In this document: piece after piece, positions 16,541-24,731 of the stretch
Layout: every line of letters begins with the position of its first letter
Numbering within the stretch: the stretch's first letter is position 1
From: Colimorpha_A sp045533115
GTDB lineage: Bacteria; Bacillota; Clostridia; Oscillospirales; CAG-272
DNA: 64,000 bases
Reading direction: 5' to 3'
NCBI GenBank assembly: GCA_045533115.1
Contig: JAZSHF010000005.1
Coordinates: forward strand, 1 to 64,000
Notes under the pieces: generated by a model
The model's input: only the letters and a program-made list of their open reading frames with translations
Told to the model about the DNA's origin: nothing
Database searches by the model: none
Translations under genes and position numbers: made by a program

Positions 16541-17035
16541 ATGGAAAATGAATTACCGAAGAGGAAACAGAATCGTTTACGAAGGTATGATTACAGCTCT
16601 TGCGGCGCATATTTTATTACGATATGCACGTTTGAAAGGCGCAATTATTTTTGGGATAACCTTGTAGGGGCGACCATTGGTCGCCCGAGTGACGTTGCGT
16701 TGTCTCAATACGGAAAAATTGTTGATGAGGCGATAATCGGTATATCCTCAATATACCCTGCGTTGTCTATCGAAAAATACGTGATCATGCCTAATCACGT
16801 TCATTTGTTATTAAGAATACGTGCCGACGAATTCGGGCGACCAATGGTCGCCCCTACAATTTCGCGGATTGTAAATCAGTTTAAGGGATACGTTGCGAAA
16901 CGAACAGAAAAGAACATCTGGCAAAAATCCTTTCACGACCACGTTATCCGTAATTATGAGGATTACGAAGAACATATAAAATACATCCACGAAAACCCAG
17001 CTCAGTGGTACTTCGACGAGTTATATTCAGAATAA
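16541..17035 (+). CDS. REP-associated tyrosine transposase (RayT, Y1_Tnp)
   Basis: 164 residues. Y1 transposase/RayT family, HUH single-strand endonucleases linked to REP elements. Visible are the N-terminal RRYDYSSCGAYFITICT, the HUH motif in IMPNHVHLLL, the probable catalytic Tyr near HDHVIRNYEDYEEHI, and the C-terminal YIHENPAQW. Two inverted copies of the genomic REP-like repeat lie inside the reading frame. They encode LVGATIGRP (about residues 43-51) and FGRPMVAPTI (about 100-109). The frame stays open, so the protein may be functional. ATG 16541 is chosen; the RBS is weak. Confidence 0.9.
   Translation: MENELPKRKQNRLRRYDYSSCGAYFITICTFERRNYFWDNLVGATIGRPSDVALSQYGKIVDEAIIGISSIYPALSIEKYVIMPNHVHLLLRIRADEFGRPMVAPTISRIVNQFKGYVAKRTEKNIWQKSFHDHVIRNYEDYEEHIKYIHENPAQWYFDELYSE
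16663..16688 (+). repeat. REP-like unit (family B) inside the transposase gene, copy 1
   Basis: TGTAGGGGCGACCATTGGTCGCCCG matches the intergenic copies at 9.39 and 23.0 kb and is read in frame as VGATIGRP. Confidence 0.85.
16837..16861 (-). repeat. REP-like unit (family B) inside the transposase gene, copy 2
   Basis: CGGGCGACCAATGGTCGCCCCTACA is the inverted partner of copy 1 and is read as GRPMVAPT. The two units bracket about 150 bp. Confidence 0.85.
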
Positions 17036-17064
17036 AAAGCAGAGCCGAACGGCTCTGCTTTTTA
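17034..17064. terminator. Shared terminator between transposase and oadA
   Basis: AAAAAGCAGAGCC / GGCTCTGCTTTTT hairpin between convergent genes. Its stem is almost the same as the gyrA terminator. Confidence 0.85.
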
Positions 17065-17067
17065 GGT

Positions 17068-18465
17068 TTATACTATATGAATCTTATTTTCCGCGTCGGA
17101 ATTCTTCATATCGATGCCGTACTTTTCGGCGCGGCGCTTCTCGAAGAACTTCATAGCGACGTTCTCGAACATTGCGTAGGAGAGAAGGTCCTCCTCCTGC
17201 TCCATATAGAGCTTGCACTTTTCGCGGAGAGTATCAAGCTCGGGGGAGAGGAGATCAGCGGGACGGCAGGTCTTGACCTCGGCGTCGCCGAGTATTTTCT
17301 TGGAAAATTCGGGATCGATCTCGGCAGGGGTCTTACCGTAGTCACCTGCAAGTATTCCCTTGAATTCCTTTGAAACCTGCTTGTATCTTTCGCCCATAAG
17401 GACGTTAAGAACTGCCTGAGTACCGACGATCTGCGAGGTCGGAGTAACGAGCGGAACGTAGCCCGCGTCTGCTCTTACGCGCGGAACCTCCTCAAGGACC
17501 TCCTGAAGAAGCTCGCTCTTACCTGCCGCCTTAAGCTGAGAAACGAGGTTCGAGAGCATACCGCCGGGAACCTGATAAAGAAGCGCGTTTACGTCGACCT
17601 TGGTAACGGAACGGGAGATAAGTCCGCTTTCGTCGTACGCCTGTCTTATTGGAGCGAAGTAACGACTGATCTCATCGAGCTTTTTAAGGTCAAGCCCTGT
17701 ATCGTATCCCGTGCCTGCAAGGGTCGCAACGATCGCCTCGGTCGGTGCCTGAGAGGTACCCATAGCCATAGGCGAGATCGCGGTATCAACTATATCACAG
17801 CCCGCCTCGATCGCTTTGAGAATAGTCATCGAAGCGAGACCCGAGGTATAGTGAGTATGGAGCTGGATCGGAAGGGTCACGTTTTCCTTGAGTGCCTTTA
17901 CGAGATCGTAAGCGGCGTAGGGAGTGAGAAGTCCCGCCATATCCTTGATACAGAGAGAATCTGCGCCCATATCCTGAAGCGTTTTTGCGAAGCTTACGAA
18001 GTAATCGTTATTGAAAACGGGACCCGTCGTGTAGGAGATAGCAGCCTGAACGTGTCCGCCTTCCTTTTTGGTCGCTTCAACTGCAGTCTTGAGGTTACGC
18101 GGGTCGTTAAGCGCGTCGAATATTCTGATTACGTCGATACCGTTAGCGACCGACTTCTGAACGAAATATTCAACGACGTCGTCTGCATAGTGACGGTAGC
18201 CGAGCATATTCTGTCCGCGGAAAAGCATTTGGAGCTTGGTGTTCTTAGCCGCCGATCTGATCTTGCGAAGGCGCTCCCACGGATCCTCGTTAAGATAACG
18301 GAGGCAGGAGTCGAAGGTCGCACCGCCCCACGCTTCAAGTGAGTGGTATCCGATACCGTCGAGCTTCTCAATGATGGGAAGCATCTCGTCGGTTTTCATT
18401 CTCGTCGCCGCGAGTGACTGATGCGCGTCGCGGAGTACTGTTTCTGTAATCTTTACCTTTTGCAT
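17068..18465 (-). CDS. oadA: Pyruvate/oxaloacetate carboxyltransferase (decarboxylase alpha, 5S-type)
   Basis: 465 residues of the HMGL-like/PYC_OADA carboxyltransferase type, without a C-terminal biotinyl domain. Signature parts are TVLRDAHQSLAATRM, MLFRGQNMLGYRHY, IRIFDALND and LHTHYTSGLA (metal-binding H-x-H). It moves CO2 between a biotin carrier and pyruvate/oxaloacetate. It is last in a five-gene operon with an acyl-CoA-type carboxyltransferase, a biotin carrier and a Na+ pump. A 500-bp repeat-rich gap separates it from oadB, so it may have a separate transcript. Confidence 0.93.
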   Translation of the reverse strand: MQKVKITETVLRDAHQSLAATRMKTDEMLPIIEKLDGIGYHSLEAWGGATFDSCLRYLNEDPWERLRKIRSAAKNTKLQMLFRGQNMLGYRHYADDVVEYFVQKSVANGIDVIRIFDALNDPRNLKTAVEATKKEGGHVQAAISYTTGPVFNNDYFVSFAKTLQDMGADSLCIKDMAGLLTPYAAYDLVKALKENVTLPIQLHTHYTSGLASMTILKAIEAGCDIVDTAISPMAMGTSQAPTEAIVATLAGTGYDTGLDLKKLDEISRYFAPIRQAYDESGLISRSVTKVDVNALLYQVPGGMLSNLVSQLKAAGKSELLQEVLEEVPRVRADAGYVPLVTPTSQIVGTQAVLNVLMGERYKQVSKEFKGILAGDYGKTPAEIDPEFSKKILGDAEVKTCRPADLLSPELDTLREKCKLYMEQEEDLLSYAMFENVAMKFFEKRRAEKYGIDMKNSDAENKIHIV

Positions 18466-18517
18466 TATATTATCCTCAATTTATTATATACTTATAAAAT
18501 CTTTGGGACGTTGTCTT

Positions 18518-18734
18518 ACCTTCTCCTGAGGGAGAAGGCGTCATTCGCTACGCGAATGACGGATGAGGTGTCGAGGGGTTCCCCGAAAACGAGCTTGTCG
18601 AGTTTTTGGGGGTTCCTGAGGTGTCTAAAAAGGGAACATACTCCTCATCCACCACTACGAGCGAACCCCAAACGCTCATTTCATTCGCATTTGGGAACCC
18701 CTCGCGTGGTCCCCCTTCTCCCACAGGAGAAGGT
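18518..18734. repeat. Family A element, enlarged
   Basis: Left arm ACCTTCTCCTGAGGGAGAAGG, right arm CCTTCTCCCACAGGAGAAGGT, with an extra GGGGTTCC-type inverted segment in the core. It is about 217 bp, longer than other copies. Confidence 0.7.
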
Positions 18735-18751
18735 ATTTAGTAACATCTTTT

Positions 18752-18929
18752 TGTCACGGCGGGAGCAGGCCCCCGCCCTACTACAAACAACGTGTCGAAG
18801 TATCAGGGCGTTGTCTTGCCTTCCCCTTGGGGAAGGTGTCAACCGAAGGTTGACGGATGAGGTGTCTAAAAGGGAACATACTCCTCATCCACCACCTTCG
18901 GTGGTCCCCCTTCTCCCTCAGGAGAAGGT
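18752..18929. repeat. Family C unit and family A element
   Basis: CGGCGGGAGCAGGCCCCCGCCC is followed by an element with a GCCTTCCCC left arm and a TTCTCCCTCAGGAGAAGG right arm, a mixed pair. Together with the preceding element it fills the oadA-oadB gap. Confidence 0.7.
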
Positions 18930-18968
18930 ATTGGGTAACACCGTTTTTATGCGGGAGTGGAAATCCTC

Positions 18969-20147
18969 TTATCTGAACATCGAAAGGAACCAACCTGCCG
19001 CAACAGCCGATCCGATAACGCCTGCGACGTTCGGGCCCATTGCGTGCATAAGCAGGAAGTTCGAAGGATCCTCTTTCTGACCTACGGTCTGTGCAACTCT
19101 TGCCGCCATCGGTACGGCAGAAACGCCTGCCGAGCCAATGAGGGGGTTAATCTTTCCGCCCGTGAGCTTGCACATGATCTTCGCGACGACAAGTCCGCCG
19201 AAGGTAGACAGGCAAAATGCGGTAAGACCGAGAGCGATGATGCAAAGCGTTTCTGTTTTAAGGAAGTTTTCGGCGTTTGCGGTCGCACCGACCGAAACTC
19301 CGAGGAATATCGTAATAATATTGATAAGCTCGTTCTGCGCGGTCTTGGAAAGACGGTCAACGACGCCCGTTACGTTAAAGAGGTTACCGAGCATAAGGAA
19401 ACCGACGAGGGGAGCAGCCGAGGGAAGAATAAGACAAACGACAGCGGTAACTATTACGGGGAAAAGGATAAGCTCGGTTTTTGAGACACGGCGGAGCGAG
19501 GTCATCTTGATCCGGCGCTCCTTTTTGGTCGTAACGAGCTTCATTATCGGCGGCTGAATTATCGGTATCAGCGCCATATATGAATATGCCGCGATAGCGA
19601 TAGCGCCGAGAAGCGTCGGTGCAAGCTCCTTCGTAACGAGAATTGCGGTCGGTCCGTCGGCACCGCCTATGATACCGATAGCGGCAGCGGCGTTTTCGTT
19701 AAAGCCGAGGAAGAGGGCACCCGCAAATGCGGCGAAGACACCGAACTGTGCGGCTGCACCGAGCATAAGCGATTTCGGGTTAGCGATAAGGGGAGAGAAG
19801 TCTGTCATCGCGCCGATTCCCATAAATATGAGCGACGGATAAACGCCGAGCTTAACCCCGATATAGAGAATGTCGAGCAGCCCACCCTTGCGGAGTATCA
19901 TACCGTAGTCGATATCCTTGGCAAGGAACCATTCGGTATGTATGAGGTTCGCGCCGGGGAGATTCGCAAGAAGCATACCGAACGCGATGGGTAATAGGAG
20001 CATAGGCTCAAACTTACGCCATATCGCAAGGTAGAGGAGCGCACCGATAATGACGTACATTATCAGGTACTTGATGAGCAGAGTCGTGTCGGCGCTCGCG
20101 ATCGCGATACCGGTCGACTCCCAAAACGTTTTTAATGCTTCTATCAT
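18969..20147 (-). CDS. oadB: Sodium-translocating decarboxylase beta subunit
   Basis: 392-residue polytopic membrane protein of the OadB/MmdB/GcdB family. It decarboxylates carboxybiotin and couples this to Na+ export. The family signatures MGIGAMTDFSPLIANP and IGIIGGADGPTAI, with its essential Asp, are present, along with about nine or more hydrophobic segments and C-terminal GPNVAGVIGSAVAAG. It lies 12 bases after the biotin carrier gene. Which acyl donor is used cannot be read from this subunit. Confidence 0.95.
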   Translation of the reverse strand: MIEALKTFWESTGIAIASADTTLLIKYLIMYVIIGALLYLAIWRKFEPMLLLPIAFGMLLANLPGANLIHTEWFLAKDIDYGMILRKGGLLDILYIGVKLGVYPSLIFMGIGAMTDFSPLIANPKSLMLGAAAQFGVFAAFAGALFLGFNENAAAAIGIIGGADGPTAILVTKELAPTLLGAIAIAAYSYMALIPIIQPPIMKLVTTKKERRIKMTSLRRVSKTELILFPVIVTAVVCLILPSAAPLVGFLMLGNLFNVTGVVDRLSKTAQNELINIITIFLGVSVGATANAENFLKTETLCIIALGLTAFCLSTFGGLVVAKIMCKLTGGKINPLIGSAGVSAVPMAARVAQTVGQKEDPSNFLLMHAMGPNVAGVIGSAVAAGWFLSMFR

Positions 20148-20159
20148 AGCTGTCTATCC

Positions 20160-20558
20160 TTATGCGATAGTAGCGAGGACCGCGCCGGTAGCAACGGTCT
20201 GACCGTTCGAAACGGTAACGGAGGTAACGGTACCGTCGCAGGGAGCGAAGATCTCGTTTTCCATCTTCATAGCCTCAAGCAGGCAAACAAGGTCGCCCTT
20301 CTTTACTGCCTGACCGTTCGATACGGCAACTTTAAGGATAGTTCCCTGCATAGGAGCGGTAACGGGAGTTCCGTTGCCTGCCGCCGCAGGAGCCGTCTTT
20401 GGAGCAGGGGCCGCTTTTGGAGCGGGAGCCGCCTTAGGTGCGGGTGCTGCGGGCGCGGTGGTTTTAGCGCCTGCGCCGATTTCTTCTACTTCTACCTCGT
20501 AAACTACGCCGTTTACGGTTACGTTATAAAGCTTTGACATTTTATTAATTCCTTTCAC
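20160..20558 (-). CDS. Biotin carboxyl carrier protein
   Basis: 132 residues. A short N-terminal segment (SKLYNVTVNGVVYEVEVEE) leads into an Ala/Pro/Lys-rich flexible linker (APAPKAAPAPK repeats) and a biotinyl domain (about 62-132) with the biotinylation motif EAMKMENEI. It shuttles carboxyl groups between the two carboxyltransferases and the OadB pump. It corresponds to the gamma subunit of glutaconyl- or methylmalonyl-CoA decarboxylases and to the 1.3S subunit of transcarboxylase. It is adjacent to the OadG-like gene (no gap). Confidence 0.95.
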   Translation of the reverse strand: MKGINKMSKLYNVTVNGVVYEVEVEEIGAGAKTTAPAAPAPKAAPAPKAAPAPKTAPAAAGNGTPVTAPMQGTILKVAVSNGQAVKKGDLVCLLEAMKMENEIFAPCDGTVTSVTVSNGQTVATGAVLATIA

Positions 20559-20915
20559 TTAGTGCTTTTTTCTGAATGATACGACTCTGAAATTGCCCGC
20601 GGGCTTATCTTCGTAAGAAGAGATGGCGGCAACGATCGCTGCGACGATAGCGGAATCATCGGTAGCGGGAGCTGCTTCGACAGCGGGAGAAGGATCGGCG
20701 GGGATCACCCGGGTGGTCTTCTTTTCCTTCGGCTTCTTGTCAAAGCACTTGCCGACAAGCGCGATGATGAGCCAGATAATGGCAAGAATGACGAAAACGA
20801 GAAGGTATCCGACGACGCCGGTCGTCAAGATTGAATTGAGCTTTTCGGATAAGGTAAGGTCAGATGCGACCTCCTTCGAAAAGTTTAGAAACGACATATA
20901 AAGCATAGCGTTCAC
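20559..20915 (-). CDS. OadG-like small membrane subunit
   Basis: 118 residues. One transmembrane helix (about 30-53: VVGYLLVFVILAIIWLIIAL), then a basic stretch, an acidic/Ala-Pro linker, and a C-terminal module with SAIVAAIVAAISSYE and FRVVSFRKKH. This is the pattern of the delta/gamma assembly subunit of Na+ decarboxylases. It anchors the carboxyltransferase and carrier to the membrane beta subunit. It begins one base after the upstream stop. Confidence 0.85.
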   Translation of the reverse strand: MNAMLYMSFLNFSKEVASDLTLSEKLNSILTTGVVGYLLVFVILAIIWLIIALVGKCFDKKPKEKKTTRVIPADPSPAVEAAPATDDSAIVAAIVAAISSYEDKPAGNFRVVSFRKKH

Positions 20916-20916
20916 C

Positions 20917-22239
20917 TTATGCTAAGAACTCGAGCGCTGAAGCGAGACGCTGTTTAAGCTCGTCGCTTGCAACGATATCGTCGATGTCGCCCGAGCGGGC
21001 GTTCGTGAGAGCCGACGCGGGACCTGCCATCCACTCGTTTTTAAGGGACGCGCGTGCAGCGTTAGGATCATGTGCTGCCTTAAGCTCGTCGTCGTAAAGG
21101 AACTCTACTGCGGTATCGGGGTCAAGAACCGAGATTACTGCATTGTCAAGGGCGAACACGAATGACGCGCCAAGCGACTTCGAGCCCATAAGGGTGTATG
21201 CCGAGCCGTAAGCGTTGCCGATTATCGCGGTAACTGCAGTTTCGCAGTTGTTATACGCGAAGGCAAGGTCGGAAAGGGCTGTAAGGTAGTTCTTACAGTT
21301 TCCCTTGAAGCCGACTGTGTTAACGAGAGTAACTACAGGAATATCGTAATCGGAGCAGAAATTGACGAAGCGAGCCGTTTTTTTAGCAGCCGCACAGGTG
21401 AGCGCACCGCCGTTTTCGGTCGGCTGGTTAGCGGCTACGCCGATGGCTCGTCCGTTGAAGGTCATAAGCGCGGTAACGACCTCGCTCGACGCCTTTTCGG
21501 AAAGGAAGAGAGGGGTGCCGTTATCGGAAAGGGCAGAAATAAGCTCCTTAACGTCGCCGTCAACGTAAGCATTTACGTCAAGAGGCTCGTTTATGCTTTC
21601 GCAGTCGTCACCGAGAACGGTTCCCTCCTCGCAGTTCGCGGGGAGAAGCGAGAGGAGAGCGCGAAGCTGAGAGGCAAGCTCGGCTTCGGTCGTAACGATG
21701 TCGGGGTTGCCGACAGCGGGGCCGTTCGCTATAAGGTATCTGTCGCCCTTTTCGGTCGCGACGGTAAGGTCAAACATTTCGGAAAGAACCGCAGACGCAC
21801 CTCCGCAAGCACCGCTTATAACTGCGATCTGCGGAATAAGTGCCTTAGCCTCTGCAATCTTGCTCATAACGGAGCCGTAAGCGGAAAGGCAGTCGATTCC
21901 CTCGCTGACCTTTGCGCCCGCGCCCGAAAATACGCCGACGACGGGAGCGCCCGCCTTGAGCGCCTGATCGTAAAGGGCGCAGATTTTCTTGCTGTGAGAA
22001 GCCGTAAACGCCGCCTTGTCAACCGTTTTATCCTGAACGAACGCGTAAACGGGGCGTCCGTCAACAGCGCCGCAGCCTGTGATAACTCCTTCAAAATTTC
22101 CTTCTCCGTACTTGACGTAGGTGCCGAATTCAAGAAACGTGCCCTCGTCAAAAAGCGTCGAAAGAAGGACTCTTGCGTCTGCCGAGGAAGCCTTCACTTC
22201 TTCGCGGAGCTCGGCAGATATCTTGTTATTCTGTGCCAT
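20917..22239 (-). CDS. Acyl-CoA carboxyltransferase-like decarboxylase subunit (12S-type)
   Basis: 440 residues of the crotonase-fold carboxyltransferase family (PccB/MmdA type), about 70 residues shorter than usual MmdA. Visible are FEGVITGCGAVDGRPVY, a first oxyanion-hole region SGACGGASAVLSEMFD and a second GNAYGSAYTLMGSKSLGA. It should transfer CO2 from a malonyl-type CoA ester to carrier biotin. The substrate (methylmalonyl-CoA or another) is uncertain because the protein is divergent. First gene of the operon, with RBS CGGAGG and a near-consensus promoter. Confidence 0.88.
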   Translation of the reverse strand: MAQNNKISAELREEVKASSADARVLLSTLFDEGTFLEFGTYVKYGEGNFEGVITGCGAVDGRPVYAFVQDKTVDKAAFTASHSKKICALYDQALKAGAPVVGVFSGAGAKVSEGIDCLSAYGSVMSKIAEAKALIPQIAVISGACGGASAVLSEMFDLTVATEKGDRYLIANGPAVGNPDIVTTEAELASQLRALLSLLPANCEEGTVLGDDCESINEPLDVNAYVDGDVKELISALSDNGTPLFLSEKASSEVVTALMTFNGRAIGVAANQPTENGGALTCAAAKKTARFVNFCSDYDIPVVTLVNTVGFKGNCKNYLTALSDLAFAYNNCETAVTAIIGNAYGSAYTLMGSKSLGASFVFALDNAVISVLDPDTAVEFLYDDELKAAHDPNAARASLKNEWMAGPASALTNARSGDIDDIVASDELKQRLASALEFLA

Positions 22240-22301
22240 GTTTTTCCTCCGATTTTTGAGGGAAAGTCAATACAAAACCATTCTCCCCCATTATTAACTA
22301 T

Positions 22302-22330
22302 ATTGTAAAACAAAAAGTAAAATTTGTCAA
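22302..22330 (-). promoter_or_regulatory. Promoter of the Na+ decarboxylase operon
   Basis: TTGACA (22325-22330) and TACAAT (22302-22307) with 17 bp between on the minus strand, 63 bp before the first start codon. Confidence 0.8.
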
Positions 22331-22379
22331 TGATACGGTGTCAATTTGCAAGAAAAATTTCATATTTATTATAATAAAA

Positions 22380-22572
22380 AATCTCCCCCAAAGGGAGAGG
22401 GGGAAATGATATATCGCCTGCGGCGACATGATGCATTTGCTTCGCAAATATGATGTTGCTCCCGTTGGTCGCAATGATGCGATGTTTGCCACAAAACATT
22501 AGGCGAAGCCGACATCATTAGCGTCAGCGGCATCATTAGTAAAACGACATCATTTGCCGAAGGCAAACATCA
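22380..22572. repeat. ATGATG/CATCAT hairpin array (family F)
   Basis: About 190 bp in which ATGATG (left half) and CATCATT (right half; 22513, 22531, 22548, 22568) recur every 17-20 bases. Small palindromes sit between them, such as TTTGCTTCGCAAA, CGCCTGCGGCG and TTTGCCGAAGGCAAA. The whole is roughly an inverted repeat. No coding signal is seen. Confidence 0.65.
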
Positions 22573-22574
22573 TT

Positions 22575-22616
22575 CAAAAAACGCACCTTTGTCGGTAGAC
22601 AAAAGTGCGTTTTTTG
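22575..22616 (-). terminator. tRNA-Arg terminator
   Basis: On the minus strand AAAACGCACTTTTGTC / GACAAAGGTGCGTTTT with trailing T residues, beginning directly after the encoded CCA. Confidence 0.8.
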
Positions 22617-22617
22617 T

Positions 22618-22693
22618 TGGCGCGCCCTAGAGGATTCGAACCTCTGACCTACCGGTTCGTAGCCGGGCACTCTATCCGCTGAGCTAAGGGCGC
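22618..22693 (-). tRNA. tRNA-Arg (anticodon ACG)
   Basis: A 76-nt cloverleaf on the minus strand. The acceptor stem is GCGCCCT / AGGGCGC with discriminator G and encoded CCA. The D arm is AGCTC-AGCGGATAGA-GTG. The anticodon arm is CCGG-CTACGAA-CCGG with anticodon ACG. The T arm is CAGAGGTTCGAATCCTCTG-like. A34 of this tRNA is the known substrate of TadA, whose gene lies 430 bp upstream on the same strand. Confidence 0.95.
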
Positions 22694-22810
22694 ATTATGG
22701 GCGAGATATATTCTATCACAGTAAGGGTGATTTGTCAAGTGATTTTGAAAAATAATTAAATTTGTTTTTGACGGGAGGGGAGACGCAGAGAATTATCGGA
22801 ACGCCGTTAT

Positions 22811-22974
22811 ACCTTCTCCGGCGGGAGAAGGTGGCGGCGAAGCCGACGGATGAGGTGTCAAAGAGTATATCAAAGCGAATGTAATGAGCTTTGACAATTT
22901 CTTTGCTCTCTGAATTGGGAACCTACTCCTCATCCACCACCTTCGGTGGTCCCCCTTCTCCCTCAGGAGAAGGT
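22811..22974. repeat. MITE-like palindromic element (family A)
   Basis: Left arm ACCTTCTCCGGCGGGAGAAGG, right arm CCTTCTCCCTCAGGAGAAGGT. It lies between tRNA-Arg and tadA. Confidence 0.75.
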
Positions 22975-23005
22975 AAGATATTGCGGCGAAGCGTTCAAAC
23001 GTTCT

Positions 23006-23078
23006 CGTAGGGGCGACCATTGGTCGCCCGCTCGTTAGTGATGCAATTTTTGCGGGCGAGCAATGCTCGCCCCTACAA
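23006..23078. repeat. REP-like pair (families B and C)
   Basis: CGTAGGGGCGACCATTGGTCGCCCG and GCGGGCGAGCAATGCTCGCCCCTAC face each other across about 25 bp. Confidence 0.8.
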
Positions 23079-23120
23079 AACCGTGTCAAAACATTCAAAC
23101 GCTCCCGTATGGGCAAAACG

Positions 23121-23573
23121 TCATTTATTTCCCCTTATTTTCTTAAAAAACTCACTCAAAATCTCTTTGCATTCCTTTTCCATCACACCGCCGACGATCT
23201 CGGGGCGGGAGGAATAAGGATACGATGCAAGATTGATAAGACTTCCGAACGAGCCCTCGCGGTTATCGAAGGCGCCGAAAACCACCTTTTCAACGCGCGA
23301 ATTTATAATTGCGCCCGCACACATCGGGCAGGGCTCGAGGGTAACGTAGAGAGTACAGCCCGTCAGGTGCCAGCCGCCGAGCTTTTGGCAGGCAAGCCGT
23401 ATTGCGCTCGTTTCGGCGTGGGCGGTCGCATCAAAGGTCGTTTCGCGCTCGTTATGAGCGGAAGCTATGACCTCACCGTTTCGGACGATAACGGCACCTA
23501 TCGGCACCTCGCTCTTCTCTGCCGCCTTTTTCGCTTCCTCGAGCGCGAGGAGCATATATTTTTCGTCGGACAT
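23121..23573 (-). CDS. tadA: tRNA adenosine(34) deaminase
   Basis: 150 residues of the cytidine/deoxycytidylate deaminase fold. It converts A34 to inosine in tRNA-Arg(ACG) so that it reads CGU, CGC and CGA. The zinc and catalytic motifs HAETSAI and LEPCPMCAGAI are intact. N-terminal MLLALEEAKKAAEKSEVPIGAV and the C-terminal basic tail are typical. Its expected substrate tRNA gene is the next gene downstream. Confidence 0.95.
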   Translation of the reverse strand: MSDEKYMLLALEEAKKAAEKSEVPIGAVIVRNGEVIASAHNERETTFDATAHAETSAIRLACQKLGGWHLTGCTLYVTLEPCPMCAGAIINSRVEKVVFGAFDNREGSFGSLINLASYPYSSRPEIVGGVMEKECKEILSEFFKKIRGNK

Positions 23574-23640
23574 AGTGTTACCTCTGTGGGGGAAAAAAGA
23601 ATGGAGACCTCTTACTTTAGAAGGGTTTGCCGCATTGTTA

Positions 23641-23820
23641 GCCTTCCCTTTGGGGAAGGGGGACCGCAGGCGTTGCGCCTGCGGTGGATGAGGTTAGCTG
23701 TCGAAGACAGCGTTACATATCAAATGTAACATTACTTGAAAAAACGGTTGCTTCGCAACCTAACCTCATCCGACTTCGTTCGGCGTTGCCTCACTTAGCC
23801 ACCTTCCCCAAGGGGAAGGC
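23641..23820. repeat. MITE-like palindromic element (family A)
   Basis: GCCTTCCCTTTGGGGAAGG and CCTTCCCCAAGGGGAAGGC arms, with GGTTGCTTCGCAACC-type inner hairpins. It fills the gap upstream of tadA. Confidence 0.75.
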
Positions 23821-23882
23821 AAGACGAAATGTCGAAGCGTTTTAATGTTCGTGATAGAGTGAGCGTGGGAGCCTATTACGCC

Positions 23883-24731
23883 TTACACCCCCGCGCTTAT
23901 GTACATTCTCTTCATTTCAAGCGCGTCCTCAGCCATCGTTCCCGCGCTTTCACAGATTATACGGGGCGTGAGGTTATTGAGGTAGAGAACCTTGGATAGG
24001 GGTGAAAATTCGGGGCCGTAGACGGTGTCGGTAAAGGTCAGGTGCTTCTTTTCACCGCCCGTTGTGAATTCAATCTTTGAAAAATGGCAGTGCAGATTTT
24101 TCGCGACATCATCACCGAGGGACGCACCTATCTTATCAAAAACGCGCTTGTAATCGTCCTCACTAACGAACACGTTACCGAGGTCTCGGGCATTGAGATG
24201 CCCGAAATCAACTACGGGAATAAGCCTCGGGCTTATCTTACAAAGCTCGATGACCTCGTCAAGAGTTCCGAGCTGATTTATCTTTCCCATCGTTTCAAGA
24301 CCGAATTTAACCTCGGTCTTTATCTCGTCAAGGGCGCGCGTGATCGTATCGGCGGCAAGAGAAAGCGCCTCTTCGCGGGTAATTTTCGACGCGCTTCCCG
24401 TGTGGATAACTATTCTGTCCGCACCGAGAAGCTCTGCCGCGTGAACGCTTTTTCTGATGTAATCGAGGCTTTTAAGACGCTTTTCTTCTTCTATTCCCGA
24501 AAGTGAGATGAAGTAAGGAGCGTGAAGTGACATAGCGATACCGTATTTTTTCGCTTGCTCGCCGACCTCTATAAAATTCGCGTCGGAGCCGGTCACGCCG
24601 TTTCCGCACTGATACTCGTATGCGTCAAGACCGATCTCGTTTAGCCACTTAGGAGCCTGCTTTGTCGATTTGTTTCCCGCGGCATAGAAGCTCTCGGAGT
24701 TTCCGCCAGGGCCGAAAAGCGCTCTGCTCAT
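23883..24731 (-). CDS. Endonuclease IV-like TIM-barrel protein
   Basis: 282 residues of the AP endonuclease family 2 / xylose isomerase-like TIM barrel. Metal-binding positions are visible in SLHAPYFISL, VIHTGSASK, GLETMGK, VVDFGHLNAR, HCHFSKIEF and ICESAG. The set agrees with deoxyribonuclease IV (Nfo), which cuts 5' of abasic sites. Archaeal and clostridial homologues of this length are usually called endonuclease IV. A sugar isomerase role is not excluded. Its start overlaps the end of the preceding gene by four bases. Confidence 0.82.
   Translation of the reverse strand: MSRALFGPGGNSESFYAAGNKSTKQAPKWLNEIGLDAYEYQCGNGVTGSDANFIEVGEQAKKYGIAMSLHAPYFISLSGIEEEKRLKSLDYIRKSVHAAELLGADRIVIHTGSASKITREEALSLAADTITRALDEIKTEVKFGLETMGKINQLGTLDEVIELCKISPRLIPVVDFGHLNARDLGNVFVSEDDYKRVFDKIGASLGDDVAKNLHCHFSKIEFTTGGEKKHLTFTDTVYGPEFSPLSKVLYLNNLTPRIICESAGTMAEDALEMKRMYISAGV

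Noticed and set aside
18421..19080. 219-codon plus-strand frame
   Set aside because: It is built of translated MITE and REP sequence between oadA and oadB and overlaps both.
22793..23116. 107-codon minus-strand frame between tRNA-Arg and tadA
   Set aside because: Entirely MITE and REP sequence. Other intergenic repeats give similar peptides.
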